Source: Paradesertivirga sp036399495 (lineage in GTDB: Bacteria > Bacteroidota > Bacteroidia > Sphingobacteriales > Sphingobacteriaceae). From it: 38,480 bases of DNA. Both the position numbers and the translations under genes were made by a program. The notes under the pieces were generated by a model. It worked only from the letters and a program-made list of their open reading frames with translations. It was not told the origin of the DNA and made no database searches. The DNA lies in assembly GCA_036399495.1 (NCBI GenBank), contig DASWMZ010000170.1, positions 1 through 38,480 on the forward strand. Direction: 5' to 3'. Shown piece after piece: positions 24,620 to 32,010 of the stretch. Position 1 is the first letter of the stretch, and each line of letters opens with the position of its first letter.

Positions 24620-25573
24620 TTAAATCAGGAATCCAATTTTTAAGCCACCCCAGCGGTGGCTTTTTCCTGTTTCAAACTCTTTGCCAATGAGGGTTTGATA
24701 ATACTCGAGATACACTTTGTTAAGCTGAACAATCGCTCCGAAATTATTCTGAAAATTTATACGCGTTAAAGCTGATGAATTTATCGTGTAAGGGCTCTTT
24801 GTAAAAAAGTCGCCTTGTAAAGTAGCGTCGTGAGCAATGAAATTAACCAGTGGCTGACTGAAAAGGTAAAACTGATATTTTTTTGTGGTCTGCGAATCAA
24901 ACGTATTATAATACTTGCCTGCCACCACGGTTAAACCACTCTGAGCTATAGTGTTAAGTGTCCCAAAACGCAGATTCCCGTTATAATTTACGTTTAGATA
25001 TTTACTGCTATAGGCTGCTTTTTCAAGATTCAATTCGTAATTAAGAATAATTCCGTTTCGTATTTGATGTTGCCAGCCCTTAGGCTTCACCCCTCCAATC
25101 CACCGGTGTATGGTTTCCTGCATTTCTCCACCAAATGCTGCCGGGCCAATTAATCCTGTACTAAGGAGAGACGATAGTCTTAATCTCCGCTTTTTATCAA
25201 TAGAAACTTTATACGACTTGAGCATAATACAGGCAGCAAACGGACGGTCGTTTACCAAAATTTCATCATGCCGTATACTCGTCGGTGTAAAGCCGAAATG
25301 TTCAAAGGCAATTCCATGAGTTATTGAACTATCTTTCAAACCGAGCAGAACTTTATTAAGGGGATTCTTTATTAGTTTAGGATGAGCAAATTCAAAACTG
25401 TAGCCTTGCGTGTAGTAGTAATCGTTCGCAGAAAAAAAATCATTATCATAACTAAATCTAAAAGATGATTCAGAATTTAAATCCCTTAAAGATGCGGTAT
25501 GATCTATCTTTTGAGCATAACCGATCACAGGATAAAGTATCGTCAAAAAAAATATTCTTCTAAATAAACCCAT
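24620..25573 (-). CDS. Lipid A deacylase LpxR-like outer-membrane protein
   Basis: 317 residues with a signal peptide (1-20, ending GYA) and beta-barrel character. The mature start FRFSYDNDFFSANDYYYTQGYSFEF matches the DUF2219/LpxR family, in which the Asn-Asp pair (here N44, D45) and a nearby Thr/Ser belong to the active site; SITHGIAFEHFGFTPTSI and GGVKPKGWQHQIRNGIILNYEL follow as in LpxR. LpxR removes the 3'-acyloxyacyl group of lipid A at the outer membrane. Catalysis here is inferred from family; no key residue is obviously missing. A promoter and terminator-like hairpin lie upstream. Confidence 0.85.
   Translation of the reverse strand: MGLFRRIFFLTILYPVIGYAQKIDHTASLRDLNSESSFRFSYDNDFFSANDYYYTQGYSFEFAHPKLIKNPLNKVLLGLKDSSITHGIAFEHFGFTPTSIRHDEILVNDRPFAACIMLKSYKVSIDKKRRLRLSSLLSTGLIGPAAFGGEMQETIHRWIGGVKPKGWQHQIRNGIILNYELNLEKAAYSSKYLNVNYNGNLRFGTLNTIAQSGLTVVAGKYYNTFDSQTTKKYQFYLFSQPLVNFIAHDATLQGDFFTKSPYTINSSALTRINFQNNFGAIVQLNKVYLEYYQTLIGKEFETGKSHRWGGLKIGFLI
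24642..24665 (+). terminator. Intrinsic terminator inside the 3' end of the converging gene
   Basis: AAGCCACC (24642-24649) pairs with GGTGGCTT (24555+100, i.e. 24655-24662) over a 5-nt loop and continues with TTT. It serves the plus-strand DUF2383 gene but lies within the last 15 codons of the minus-strand lpxR-like gene. Confidence 0.75.
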
Positions 25574-25623
25574 AAACTAGGTACGGAATAAGCGGCTCAG
25601 CAGATTAGGTTTGCATGAAAAAG

Positions 25624-25657
25624 AAAAAGTCTTCAAACGGGGAGGATGAAGACTTTT
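25624..25657 (-). terminator. Terminator-like hairpin in the leader of the lpxR-like gene
   Basis: On the minus strand AAAAGTCTTC (25657-25648) pairs with GAAGACTTTT (25634-25625), 10 bp perfect, with a 13-nt loop holding CCTCCCC, then TTCTTTTTC. No ORF precedes it on that strand after the terminator at 25772. It therefore ends either a small RNA or an attenuated leader of the gene at 25573. Confidence 0.6.
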
Positions 25658-25682
25658 AAACTAACCAATTATAAACCTGACA

Positions 25683-25712
25683 CAAATATACAGCGTTTAT
25701 TAAATTACCAAA
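25683..25712 (-). promoter_or_regulatory. Promoter upstream of the lpxR-like gene
   Basis: TTTG (25712-25709) and TATATTTG (25690-25683) are 18 nt apart on the minus strand. The -7 element is a perfect consensus match. Predicted start is near 25678, giving a leader of about 105 nt that contains the hairpin at 25624-25657. Confidence 0.65.
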
Positions 25713-25764
25713 GGAAAAAGTGAATTTTTACGAAAAATTCATAATATGGCTAATCATATTATAA

Positions 25765-25796
25765 AAAACAAAAGCCCCGAATATAATTCGAGGCTT
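25765..25796 (-). terminator. Intrinsic terminator of glycine-zipper lipoprotein gene
   Basis: On the minus strand AAGCCTCGAAT pairs with ATTCGGGGCTT (one mismatch/wobble) around a short loop and is followed by TTGTTTTTT. It begins 18 nt after the stop at 25815. Confidence 0.75.
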
Positions 25797-25814
25797 CCAT
25801 TATAAAATTAAAAA

Positions 25815-26303
25815 TTATTGAATCCTTCCTGTTCTACGGTCTTTTGCTCTTCCAATTGCATAACCGGTTCCTGCACCAATTACACCACCTATTATAGCAC
25901 CGCGTGCATCTTTTTTATCCACTATAATACCTGTCACTGCTCCGGCACCAGCTCCAATAGCTGCTCCCTTTGCGGCATGGCTCCATCCTCTTTTCCTGTT
26001 TTGGGGCTGAGAATAAGTATATGTCTCCTGAACTCCTTTTACATAGGTTCTTCTTCTGGGAGATGAATTAGAAGCATAAATAACACGCTCTCTTACTGGT
26101 TGAGCTTGCTGTAGTGCGAGAATACGTTCTCTTTCTTCAGCTATTTCGATTTTCTTAGCTTCAGCACGTTCAAAACTGTCTAATTTCAGGCTATCGCGAA
26201 TTGATTGATATGCCTCTTGTTTTAATTGTGCAGATGTTTTTGTGTTGTTGTTGCAGGCTGCAAATGTTACAGCTACCGCAAATACCATTGCTAATGTTTT
26301 CAT
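25815..26303 (-). CDS. Lipoprotein with C-terminal glycine-zipper domain
   Basis: 162 residues. The signal sequence ends TFAAC, giving lipidated Cys17. Residues about 25-70 are charged and helical (DSLKLDSFERAEAKKIEIAEERERILALQQ), then a basic linker (SSPRRRTYVKG), then a glycine-zipper (KGAAIGAGAGAVTGIIVDKKDARGAIIGGVIGAGTGYAIGRAKDRR) of the YMGG/Gly-zipper_2 class that inserts in or associates with membranes. The helical-plus-zipper layout is common in Bacteroidota envelope proteins; a structural or stress role is likely but unproven. Confidence 0.8.
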   Translation of the reverse strand: MKTLAMVFAVAVTFAACNNNTKTSAQLKQEAYQSIRDSLKLDSFERAEAKKIEIAEERERILALQQAQPVRERVIYASNSSPRRRTYVKGVQETYTYSQPQNRKRGWSHAAKGAAIGAGAGAVTGIIVDKKDARGAIIGGVIGAGTGYAIGRAKDRRTGRIQ

Positions 26304-26499
26304 AAATTTATTATTTTAAGTGTGTCGTGTATAAACTTAACGCTACTGTTTCAGGCTTATTATGAAGGCAACAATTAGTTTTTATACTAGTGTGTGATTA
26401 TATTAAAATCAAAAATTGAGCCAAAATGCGCAGTATTATTATCTAATTGACAAGGCAAACTAAAGCCGCGTTTTGATATTATATTAGATAAAAAACTGT

Positions 26500-27372
26500 A
26501 TGAACTTTAGTACAAAAGCCTTTAAAATTGAAAACGGCCAAAAAATTATACTTTCAGAAGCCGATGCATCACCTGATGATTTATTAGAAAAAGCAGAAGC
26601 ATCAGACTTGCTGGCAAAGCTGAAAGAAGAGATGGTTGTTCTACATGAAAAGCTGTATGCTGAGAACAAAAAGTCGCTTCTTATAATTTTCCAGGCAATG
26701 GATGCGGCGGGAAAAGATAGCGCGATAAAACATGTAATGAGCGGCTTGAATCCTCAGGGTTGTCAGGTATACAGCTTTAAACAACCAACCTTAGAAGAAC
26801 TGGACCACGATTTTTTATGGCGACATTACAAGGCGTTACCTGAACGCGGACGGATAGGCATACACAATCGCTCGCATTATGAAAATGTATTGGTATGTAA
26901 GGTTCACCCGCAATTTGCAGCAAATGAAAGTCAGCTGCCTCTCACCCAGATTGACGAAGACTTTTGGAAATCGCGTTATGCAAGCATCAGAAACTTTGAA
27001 CAGCATTTAACAGACACAGGAACTGTAGTAATTAAGTTTTTTCTGCATATTTCAAAAGAAGAACAAAAGAAACGTTTTATTGAACGGATAGATGATTCTA
27101 CAAAAAATTGGAAGTTCGCAGCAGGAGATCTTGCAGAACGTGAGCTTTGGGATCACTATATGGATGCTTACCAGGATGCCTTTGCCGAAACCAGCAATAA
27201 AATAGCGCCATGGTATATTATTCCTGCCGATAAAAAATGGCTTGCAAGAGTTGCTATCTGTAAAGTAATCGTAGATACACTAACAGAAATGAATCCTCAA
27301 TATCCTTTTCTTGAGCAAAGCGAAATAGATGCGTTACAAGAAAGTAAAGGAAAGCTGATGAACAGTCTTTGA
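26500..27372 (+). CDS. Polyphosphate:nucleotide phosphotransferase, PPK2 family
   Basis: Soluble kinase of 290 residues that transfers phosphate between polyphosphate and nucleotides. Walker A-like AMDAAGKDS is at 66-74, the GRIGIHNRSHYENVL lid/Walker B region at 117-131, and KFFLHISKEEQKKRFIERIDDSTKNWKF and WYIIPADKKWLARVAI follow as in PPK2. Length is that of one-domain PPK2. Whether it prefers AMP, ADP or GDP cannot be told from sequence by eye. It is monocistronic. Confidence 0.93.
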   Translation: MNFSTKAFKIENGQKIILSEADASPDDLLEKAEASDLLAKLKEEMVVLHEKLYAENKKSLLIIFQAMDAAGKDSAIKHVMSGLNPQGCQVYSFKQPTLEELDHDFLWRHYKALPERGRIGIHNRSHYENVLVCKVHPQFAANESQLPLTQIDEDFWKSRYASIRNFEQHLTDTGTVVIKFFLHISKEEQKKRFIERIDDSTKNWKFAAGDLAERELWDHYMDAYQDAFAETSNKIAPWYIIPADKKWLARVAICKVIVDTLTEMNPQYPFLEQSEIDALQESKGKLMNSL

Positions 27373-27460
27373 TATAAATTGCTAGTAGCGTTTAAATGCA
27401 CCTTTCAGTTCAGCTGTGACTATAAAGCTGTCTGGCGTTCAAAATTCCCTTAAAAATTCA

Positions 27461-27468
27461 TACCTTTG
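27461..27468 (+). promoter_or_regulatory. -7 element with long leader (gene at 27637)
   Basis: TACCTTTG matches TAnnTTTG exactly. The predicted start near 27473 leaves about 165 nt before the ATG at 27637, long for this genome. The leader has no ORF of note but includes GC-rich pieces (GCGGCTAATCCGTTGCTGC) that could fold. The -33 region is a poor match. Confidence 0.45.
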
Positions 27469-27636
27469 CGGCAACGGAATAACAATGTTTTCTTTCTTGC
27501 CTGCTAATCAATCTTTTGATTAAAATTCACCTTGCGGCTAATCCGTTGCTGCCCGGGAATTGTTCCAGATTCGGTTTCCTTCAAAAGGCACACCAGATAT
27601 CTGAAACCAGCCAAGAAGAATTTTAAAATCAATTGT

Positions 27637-27822
27637 ATGGCTAAATCTCAGGCTACCTTCATGAAGAAGCAACTCGAAAAAAACAGGCAAAAGAAAAAAG
27701 AAGATAAGGAACAACGTAAAGCAGATCGCAAGCAAAATTCCAGTGGTGGAGATTTAGAAAGCATGATGGCCTATGTGAACGAATTCGGAGAAATAACTTC
27801 AACACCGCCTGAAAAGAAGTAA
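27637..27822 (+). CDS. Small highly charged protein (61 aa), cold-shock-protein-like N-terminus
   Basis: ATG 27637 gives MAKSQATFMKKQLEKN, a Lys/Glu/Arg-rich helix, then SSGGDLESMMAYVNEFGEITSTPPEKK. From memory this matches a conserved small Bacteroidota protein related to the N-terminal extension of some cold-shock-domain proteins (…MMAYVDEYGNI..TPP); the CSD itself is absent. The ORF could be opened further upstream (27532) but that part lies in the leader and looks non-coding. RNA binding is a guess based on charge. It ends at a strong terminator. Confidence 0.65.
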   Translation: MAKSQATFMKKQLEKNRQKKKEDKEQRKADRKQNSSGGDLESMMAYVNEFGEITSTPPEKK

Positions 27823-27836
27823 AATTAACTTTTTAG

Positions 27837-27871
27837 AAAAAGCTCTTTAACAAATGTTAAGGAGCTTTTTT
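27837..27871. terminator. Bidirectional intrinsic terminator
   Basis: AAAAAGCTCTTTAAC (27837-27851) pairs with GTTAAGGAGCTTTTT (27856-27870) with one G-T pair and a 4-nt loop; T runs exist in both directions. It serves the plus-strand gene ending at 27822 and the minus-strand gene whose stop codon lies at 27870-27872, overlapping the hairpin. Confidence 0.85.
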
Positions 27872-28925
27872 ATGCGGTCGACTTATTCTTCTTTTCTTCC
27901 GCTAATTCAAGTTCTTCCGCGCTAGCCTTCGGCTCTTCTTGTTCCAAAGACGCCACCTTCTCATACTGCAACTTCACATACATTGGAAAATGATCTGAAC
28001 CGGCAGCATCCAGCTTTTTGATGTGAATCAATTTAAAGTCCGTCGAACAAAAAACATGATCAAGTGGAAATCGTAAAACCCTGCTTTTTGCATGAAAAGT
28101 ATTAAAAAAACCTCTTCCTTTTCGGGGATCAAGCAAACCGCTAATTTTACAGAAAAGACTTGTCGTGTAACTCCAGGCAACATCGTTCAAATCTCCCATT
28201 ACTATAACCGGATAATCATTCCCTTTCGCCTTATCTGCAACTAGAAGCAATTCTTTATCGCGTTCTGTAGAACGTGGGTTTTCTTGAGGAACTGGTGGCG
28301 TAGGATGCACACAGTACAACTGGATTTTTTGACCGCAAGGCAACAACGCTAATGTGTGTATAGACGGTATTTCATCCTCAACCAAAAACTTGACTTCCGA
28401 TTCTAACAGCTCAAACTTTGAATATAGGAGCATTCCGTAAGTGTTTTCCTGCGGAACTTTTATGCTGTAAGGATATTTATCTGTTAATTTTTTGGTTTCA
28501 TCATCCCACCAATTATCGGTTTCAAGAAGTAGAACGATATCAGGATCGGCCTTGTAAACATTTTCCAAATAAGCCTTTGCTTCCCGATTGTATTGATACA
28601 CATTGCCGGTCATGAGGGCTATGGTATTATCTGGTAAGTCAACGGTAGTTCTAAGTAATTCTTTTTTACTTAAGGAGGTAAATGGGTAAACCTGATAAAA
28701 AAGATAAAAAGTATTGGCTATTAATAGGATACAAATGATATAAATATCGAGGCCCGGTTGGCTGTATATATAATAACATAGGCCCATTAATAAAATCGAA
28801 CAAACGATCAGCTTTTGAAAACGTGGATATTCAAATACACGGAAGGCCCAGTAATCATTTCGCACCAACGGTATGAGCGATATTAATATAAACAGGCAAC
28901 TTAATATTTCTAATGTTAGTTTCAA
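27870..28925 (-). CDS. Membrane-anchored endonuclease/exonuclease/phosphatase family protein
   Basis: 351 residues. Three hydrophobic segments occupy residues 1 to ~85. The catalytic domain follows with the EEP family motifs: MTGNVYQYN near 105, DPDIVLLLETDNWW (metal-binding Glu), CVHPTPP, VIVMGDLNDVAW (catalytic D-x-N), PLDHVFCS and GSDHFPMYVKL (the terminal D-H). A hydrophilic, Glu/Ala/Lys-rich tail ends it. The substrate may be nucleic acid, phospholipid or inositol phosphate; the anchor and lack of nuclease partners do not decide it. Confidence 0.85.
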   Translation of the reverse strand: MKLTLEILSCLFILISLIPLVRNDYWAFRVFEYPRFQKLIVCSILLMGLCYYIYSQPGLDIYIICILLIANTFYLFYQVYPFTSLSKKELLRTTVDLPDNTIALMTGNVYQYNREAKAYLENVYKADPDIVLLLETDNWWDDETKKLTDKYPYSIKVPQENTYGMLLYSKFELLESEVKFLVEDEIPSIHTLALLPCGQKIQLYCVHPTPPVPQENPRSTERDKELLLVADKAKGNDYPVIVMGDLNDVAWSYTTSLFCKISGLLDPRKGRGFFNTFHAKSRVLRFPLDHVFCSTDFKLIHIKKLDAAGSDHFPMYVKLQYEKVASLEQEEPKASAEELELAEEKKNKSTA

Positions 28926-28994
28926 TCCTTTAGTTACGGTTAATAGATTAACAAAAAATGAGTGATTATGTGTGTATAGGAGATGAGTATCCTG

Positions 28995-29690
28995 CTATTT
29001 CATAGAGTTATAGTTCGCAGTTCGTTCTATTGAACCTATCACCACCAGGTATTGAGCAATTAGGTACGCTAACAAAAAAAACATCATCATCAAATTTTCA
29101 GATTCAATAAAATGGTAATATCCTATAGATAGATCAGATAAAACAAAGGCAAAACTACCCGTAAGTATTAATTTAAAACTTACGCGGTTTACTCTCTTAT
29201 GGCGATAGCCAGATAAAACCGTCATAATTGTAAGTACTATTAAATATGCAGAGGCCGGATATTTAAAGTCGTTCAGGTTTTTACTGGCTGCCATAAAGAA
29301 ACTAACAGTTATAAGAGCAAGAAAGACTAATAGAATGTTACCAACCCGTTTTGTCAAGCCAGGATTCGTATTAAAATCAAGATAATAAGCGGCCGAATAA
29401 AGCATGTAACTAACTAATGTTGCTAACAGTGCCGTAAGAAGATAAAACTCTGCACTTGTAGAAAAAAGTAATTGTACATCCCCTGCTAAGGAAAATACCA
29501 ATCCCGCAAAAACCAGCTTGTGAAACGCCGTCTGAACCTTCGTTTTTATAATTAAATAAATCATTAATGATATGGCAATGGATGGCATTGCTATCATCCT
29601 CACTAATTCATTTTCAAAAAAAAGGGCGTAAATATTTACAGTTATGATAAGCAGGTAAAAAACATTAAAGGTATTGTGTTTTTTAAGCAT
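28995..29690 (-). CDS. Lysoplasmalogenase, YhhN family
   Basis: 231 residues with about eight membrane helices. Family features include the polar LAGDVQLLF in the third helix and the late FAFVLSDLSIGYYHF, with Asp residues proposed to form the active site in TMEM86B/YhhN lysoplasmalogenases, which cleave vinyl-ether lysolipids to an aldehyde and a glycerophospho-head group. The start overlaps the end of the diiron protein gene by 8 nt, so the two are translated together. Confidence 0.85.
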   Translation of the reverse strand: MLKKHNTFNVFYLLIITVNIYALFFENELVRMIAMPSIAISLMIYLIIKTKVQTAFHKLVFAGLVFSLAGDVQLLFSTSAEFYLLTALLATLVSYMLYSAAYYLDFNTNPGLTKRVGNILLVFLALITVSFFMAASKNLNDFKYPASAYLIVLTIMTVLSGYRHKRVNRVSFKLILTGSFAFVLSDLSIGYYHFIESENLMMMFFLLAYLIAQYLVVIGSIERTANYNSMK

Positions 29691-30300
29691 TAATTGTCAG
29701 CTCCTGCTCTAAGGATATCGCCCAGTCATTAAACAATTTCGACTCAATCTTCAGGGCACTTTCTGCATGCATTTCCCACTGTGGTGAGAAGTCTTTTAAT
29801 TGCTTAAGCATTTCTTCCAGATGTCCCTCTTCTTCTAAAATAATTGACTTAACATTTACTTTGCTTTTTGCTTCATCTAATGCTTCCTGATAAACTGGAT
29901 ATAATTCATCAGCACGCACTTCGATAGCATAAGTAACCAGCAGATAAGCTGCAAATTTTAAATCTGATCCGCTCAAACCAAGGGTTGTTTTCAAATATCG
30001 ACTTATTTCTGTATCTAATTTATTTAGGTATAATCGACTCGAAGCAGGAGCTAATAAAAACTCATAAGCGTAGGTTGGGCAAAAATTCTCATTGATTTTA
30101 CTAATCTGCTTTTTTAAATAGTAAGCATGGCGATGTTCTTCAGCAGCATGTTTTAAGACAATCAATGTAACATTAGTTGAATGTTCTGATGCTGAAATTT
30201 TTCTGGCACCCGTATTCTCCATCAAAGACAGAGTATTCAGAAGCCTCGCGTGTAATTTTGGCTGAGCTATAATTTGATCGAAGAGTGTCTTTAATTGCAT
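29683..30300 (-). CDS. Uncharacterised ferritin-like diiron protein
   Basis: 205 residues, soluble and all-helical. A full set of ferritin-like diiron ligands is visible: E28 in MENTGARKI, E55-x-x-H58 in EEHRH, E127 in YAIEVRADELYPVY and E157-x-x-H160 in EEEGHLEEM, that is two copies of E...ExxH across four helices. This supports an O2-using or redox enzyme rather than a storage ferritin, because the E-R-x-x-E surroundings are not those of ferritin. No named family is recognised. It lies 1 bp after bioA and overlaps the lysoplasmalogenase gene. Confidence 0.75.
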   Translation of the reverse strand: MQLKTLFDQIIAQPKLHARLLNTLSLMENTGARKISASEHSTNVTLIVLKHAAEEHRHAYYLKKQISKINENFCPTYAYEFLLAPASSRLYLNKLDTEISRYLKTTLGLSGSDLKFAAYLLVTYAIEVRADELYPVYQEALDEAKSKVNVKSIILEEEGHLEEMLKQLKDFSPQWEMHAESALKIESKLFNDWAISLEQELTINA

Positions 30301-30301
30301 G

Positions 30302-31573
30302 CTAAAATTTCTCGAGGGCTTCTTCTATTTTCGAATAGATATAAGCCAGTTGTTCCTCTGTAATACAATAAGGTGGCAAAATATAGATGATATTTCCTAA
30401 TGGCCGCAAGATAATTCCTTCTCCCAAAAAAAAGTTATAAAGGCTATCGCGTAAGCTGCTAAAATAGGAGCTATTCCCTTCTGTTTCCCATTCTAATGCT
30501 AAAATAGTTCCCGTTTGCCGGATGTTTCTTAGCTTTTTGTGATGTTGCACTTTCTTCGCAAATGCTGCATGATTAACTTCTATGCGCTTAATGGCTAGCA
30601 GGGTCTCCTCTCGCATCAATAATTCGAAACTTGCTAATGCGGCTGCGCAGGCAAGAGGATTGGCTGTGAAAGAGTGGCCATGAAAAAACGTTTTGAGTTT
30701 ATCATCCGAAAGAAAAGCATCAAAAATTTTAGTTGTGCAAGATGTCACCCCCAGAGCCATTGTACCGCCCGTAAGACCTTTTGAAAGGCAAACGATGTCC
30801 GGTTGGTTTTTAAGATACTCTGAAGCGAACAGCTTACCTGTTCGTCCAAAACCGGTCATCACTTCATCGGCGATCGTAAAAATCTGGTTTTCGCGACAGC
30901 ATTCTAAAAGCTGATCCAGATATGCTGCTTCATACATTAACATCCCTCCCGTTCCCTGAACGAGCGGTTCGTAAATGAAAGAGGAGACTTCGAATTTGAG
31001 ATTTGAGATTTGAGATTTAAGCGCTTCAATGTTGCCAGCATTCGGGATGTCAATGTAAACAACTTCGAATAGCAGACTCTCGAATGGCTTAGTAAATGCG
31101 CCTCTGGCGCTAACAGACATAGCTCCAAACGTATCACCATGAAACGAATTCTTGAAAGCAATTACTTTAGTTCTTGCTGTTCCGGAATTGCTCCAATACT
31201 GAAGGCACATTTTTAAAGCCACCTCAACGGCTGTTGAGCCATTATCCGAATAGAAGATTTTTGACTGGTTAGGCGGAAGTATTTGTAACAATGCTTCTGC
31301 CAGTTCTATTGCGGGCTTATGAGTGAAACCGGCAAAAATTACATGTTCAAGAGTACGGAGCTGTTCTGATACTTTTAGAGCGATATAGGGATGCGAATGT
31401 CCATGAAGATTTACCCACCAGGACGATATCGCATCAAGGTATTTGTTTCCATTTTCATCAATAAGATAAGCGCCCTCACCTTTCACAATGGCAATCGGGT
31501 CGGCTGCCGTTTGCATTTGGGTGAACGGGTGCCAAATGATTGATTTATCCCGTTTACTTAAACTTTGTTCCAT
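30302..31573 (-). CDS. bioA: Adenosylmethionine-8-amino-7-oxononanoate aminotransferase
   Basis: PLP-dependent aminotransferase of biotin synthesis, converting KAPA to DAPA with S-adenosylmethionine as amino donor. 423 residues from ATG 31573, which overlaps the end of the Nudix gene by 16 nt; the longer frame to 31654 lies in Nudix coding sequence and is rejected. Diagnostic parts: WHPFTQM near 14, SSWWVNLHGHSHP at 50-62, YSDNGSTAVEVALKM at 108-122, EPLVQGTGGM, ADEVMTGFGRTG (PLP Asp236) and SKGLTGG (Schiff-base Lys265). Residues about 186-196 (KSQISNLKFEV) are encoded by a run of 7-bp repeats. No other bio genes are in the window. Confidence 0.93.
   Translation of the reverse strand: MEQSLSKRDKSIIWHPFTQMQTAADPIAIVKGEGAYLIDENGNKYLDAISSWWVNLHGHSHPYIALKVSEQLRTLEHVIFAGFTHKPAIELAEALLQILPPNQSKIFYSDNGSTAVEVALKMCLQYWSNSGTARTKVIAFKNSFHGDTFGAMSVSARGAFTKPFESLLFEVVYIDIPNAGNIEALKSQISNLKFEVSSFIYEPLVQGTGGMLMYEAAYLDQLLECCRENQIFTIADEVMTGFGRTGKLFASEYLKNQPDIVCLSKGLTGGTMALGVTSCTTKIFDAFLSDDKLKTFFHGHSFTANPLACAAALASFELLMREETLLAIKRIEVNHAAFAKKVQHHKKLRNIRQTGTILALEWETEGNSSYFSSLRDSLYNFFLGEGIILRPLGNIIYILPPYCITEEQLAYIYSKIEEALEKF
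30984..31018. repeat. Five 7-bp tandem units inside bioA
   Basis: Plus-strand units: GAGACTT, CGAATTT, then GAGATTT three times (30998-31018). The tract is in frame in bioA on the minus strand and encodes a surface-type loop, so it is tolerated by the protein. The units resemble those at 37499-37519. Confidence 0.75.
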
Positions 31574-32007
31574 TGCATTTTGAGTAATTCTACAACACGC
31601 TGATCGGTTGGAAAAGTAACGTCCTTTACAGTTAGATCTTCCAATTTTTTCCATCTGAAAGCCTGACGAATATCGCCTTCATCATCAAAATCAAAAATAA
31701 CCTCTTTACACTTAATTAGTATTTCGGAAACTGGTTTAACGGTATAATAAACGCTGATGATCTGACTATCATTAAAGGCCGATTTCACAAAAAAATCAGT
31801 AGTGTAAAAGTGTCCCGTTATCTCAACTTCCATCTGACATTCTTCAACAAACTCGCGCTTAAGTGCATCAAGCAGACCCTCGCCGTATTCTAATCCGCCC
31901 CCGGGAAACTTACTAAACCGAACGTCATATTCTTCCTCATCACTAAGAAGAATCTGGTTTTGCTCATTTATTAAAAGGCCGTAAACTCGGACGTTGAAAT
32001 TGTACAT
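31558..32007 (-). CDS. Nudix hydrolase
   Basis: 149 residues. The Nudix box GX5EX7REUXEE is complete (G37, E43, R51-E52, E55-E56 in GGGLEYGEGLLDALKREFVEE), so a Mg-dependent pyrophosphohydrolase activity on a nucleoside diphosphate-X substrate is expected. The substrate is not deducible. The gene lies between the S41 protease and bioA and overlaps bioA by 16 nt. Confidence 0.9.
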   Translation of the reverse strand: MYNFNVRVYGLLINEQNQILLSDEEEYDVRFSKFPGGGLEYGEGLLDALKREFVEECQMEVEITGHFYTTDFFVKSAFNDSQIISVYYTVKPVSEILIKCKEVIFDFDDEGDIRQAFRWKKLEDLTVKDVTFPTDQRVVELLKMQWNKV

Positions 32008-32010
32008 TCT

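Noticed and set aside
30302..31654. Longer BioA frame (450 aa)
   Set aside because: The first 27 codons overlap the Nudix coding region and look unlike BioA; the family start WHPFTQM fits the ATG at 31573.
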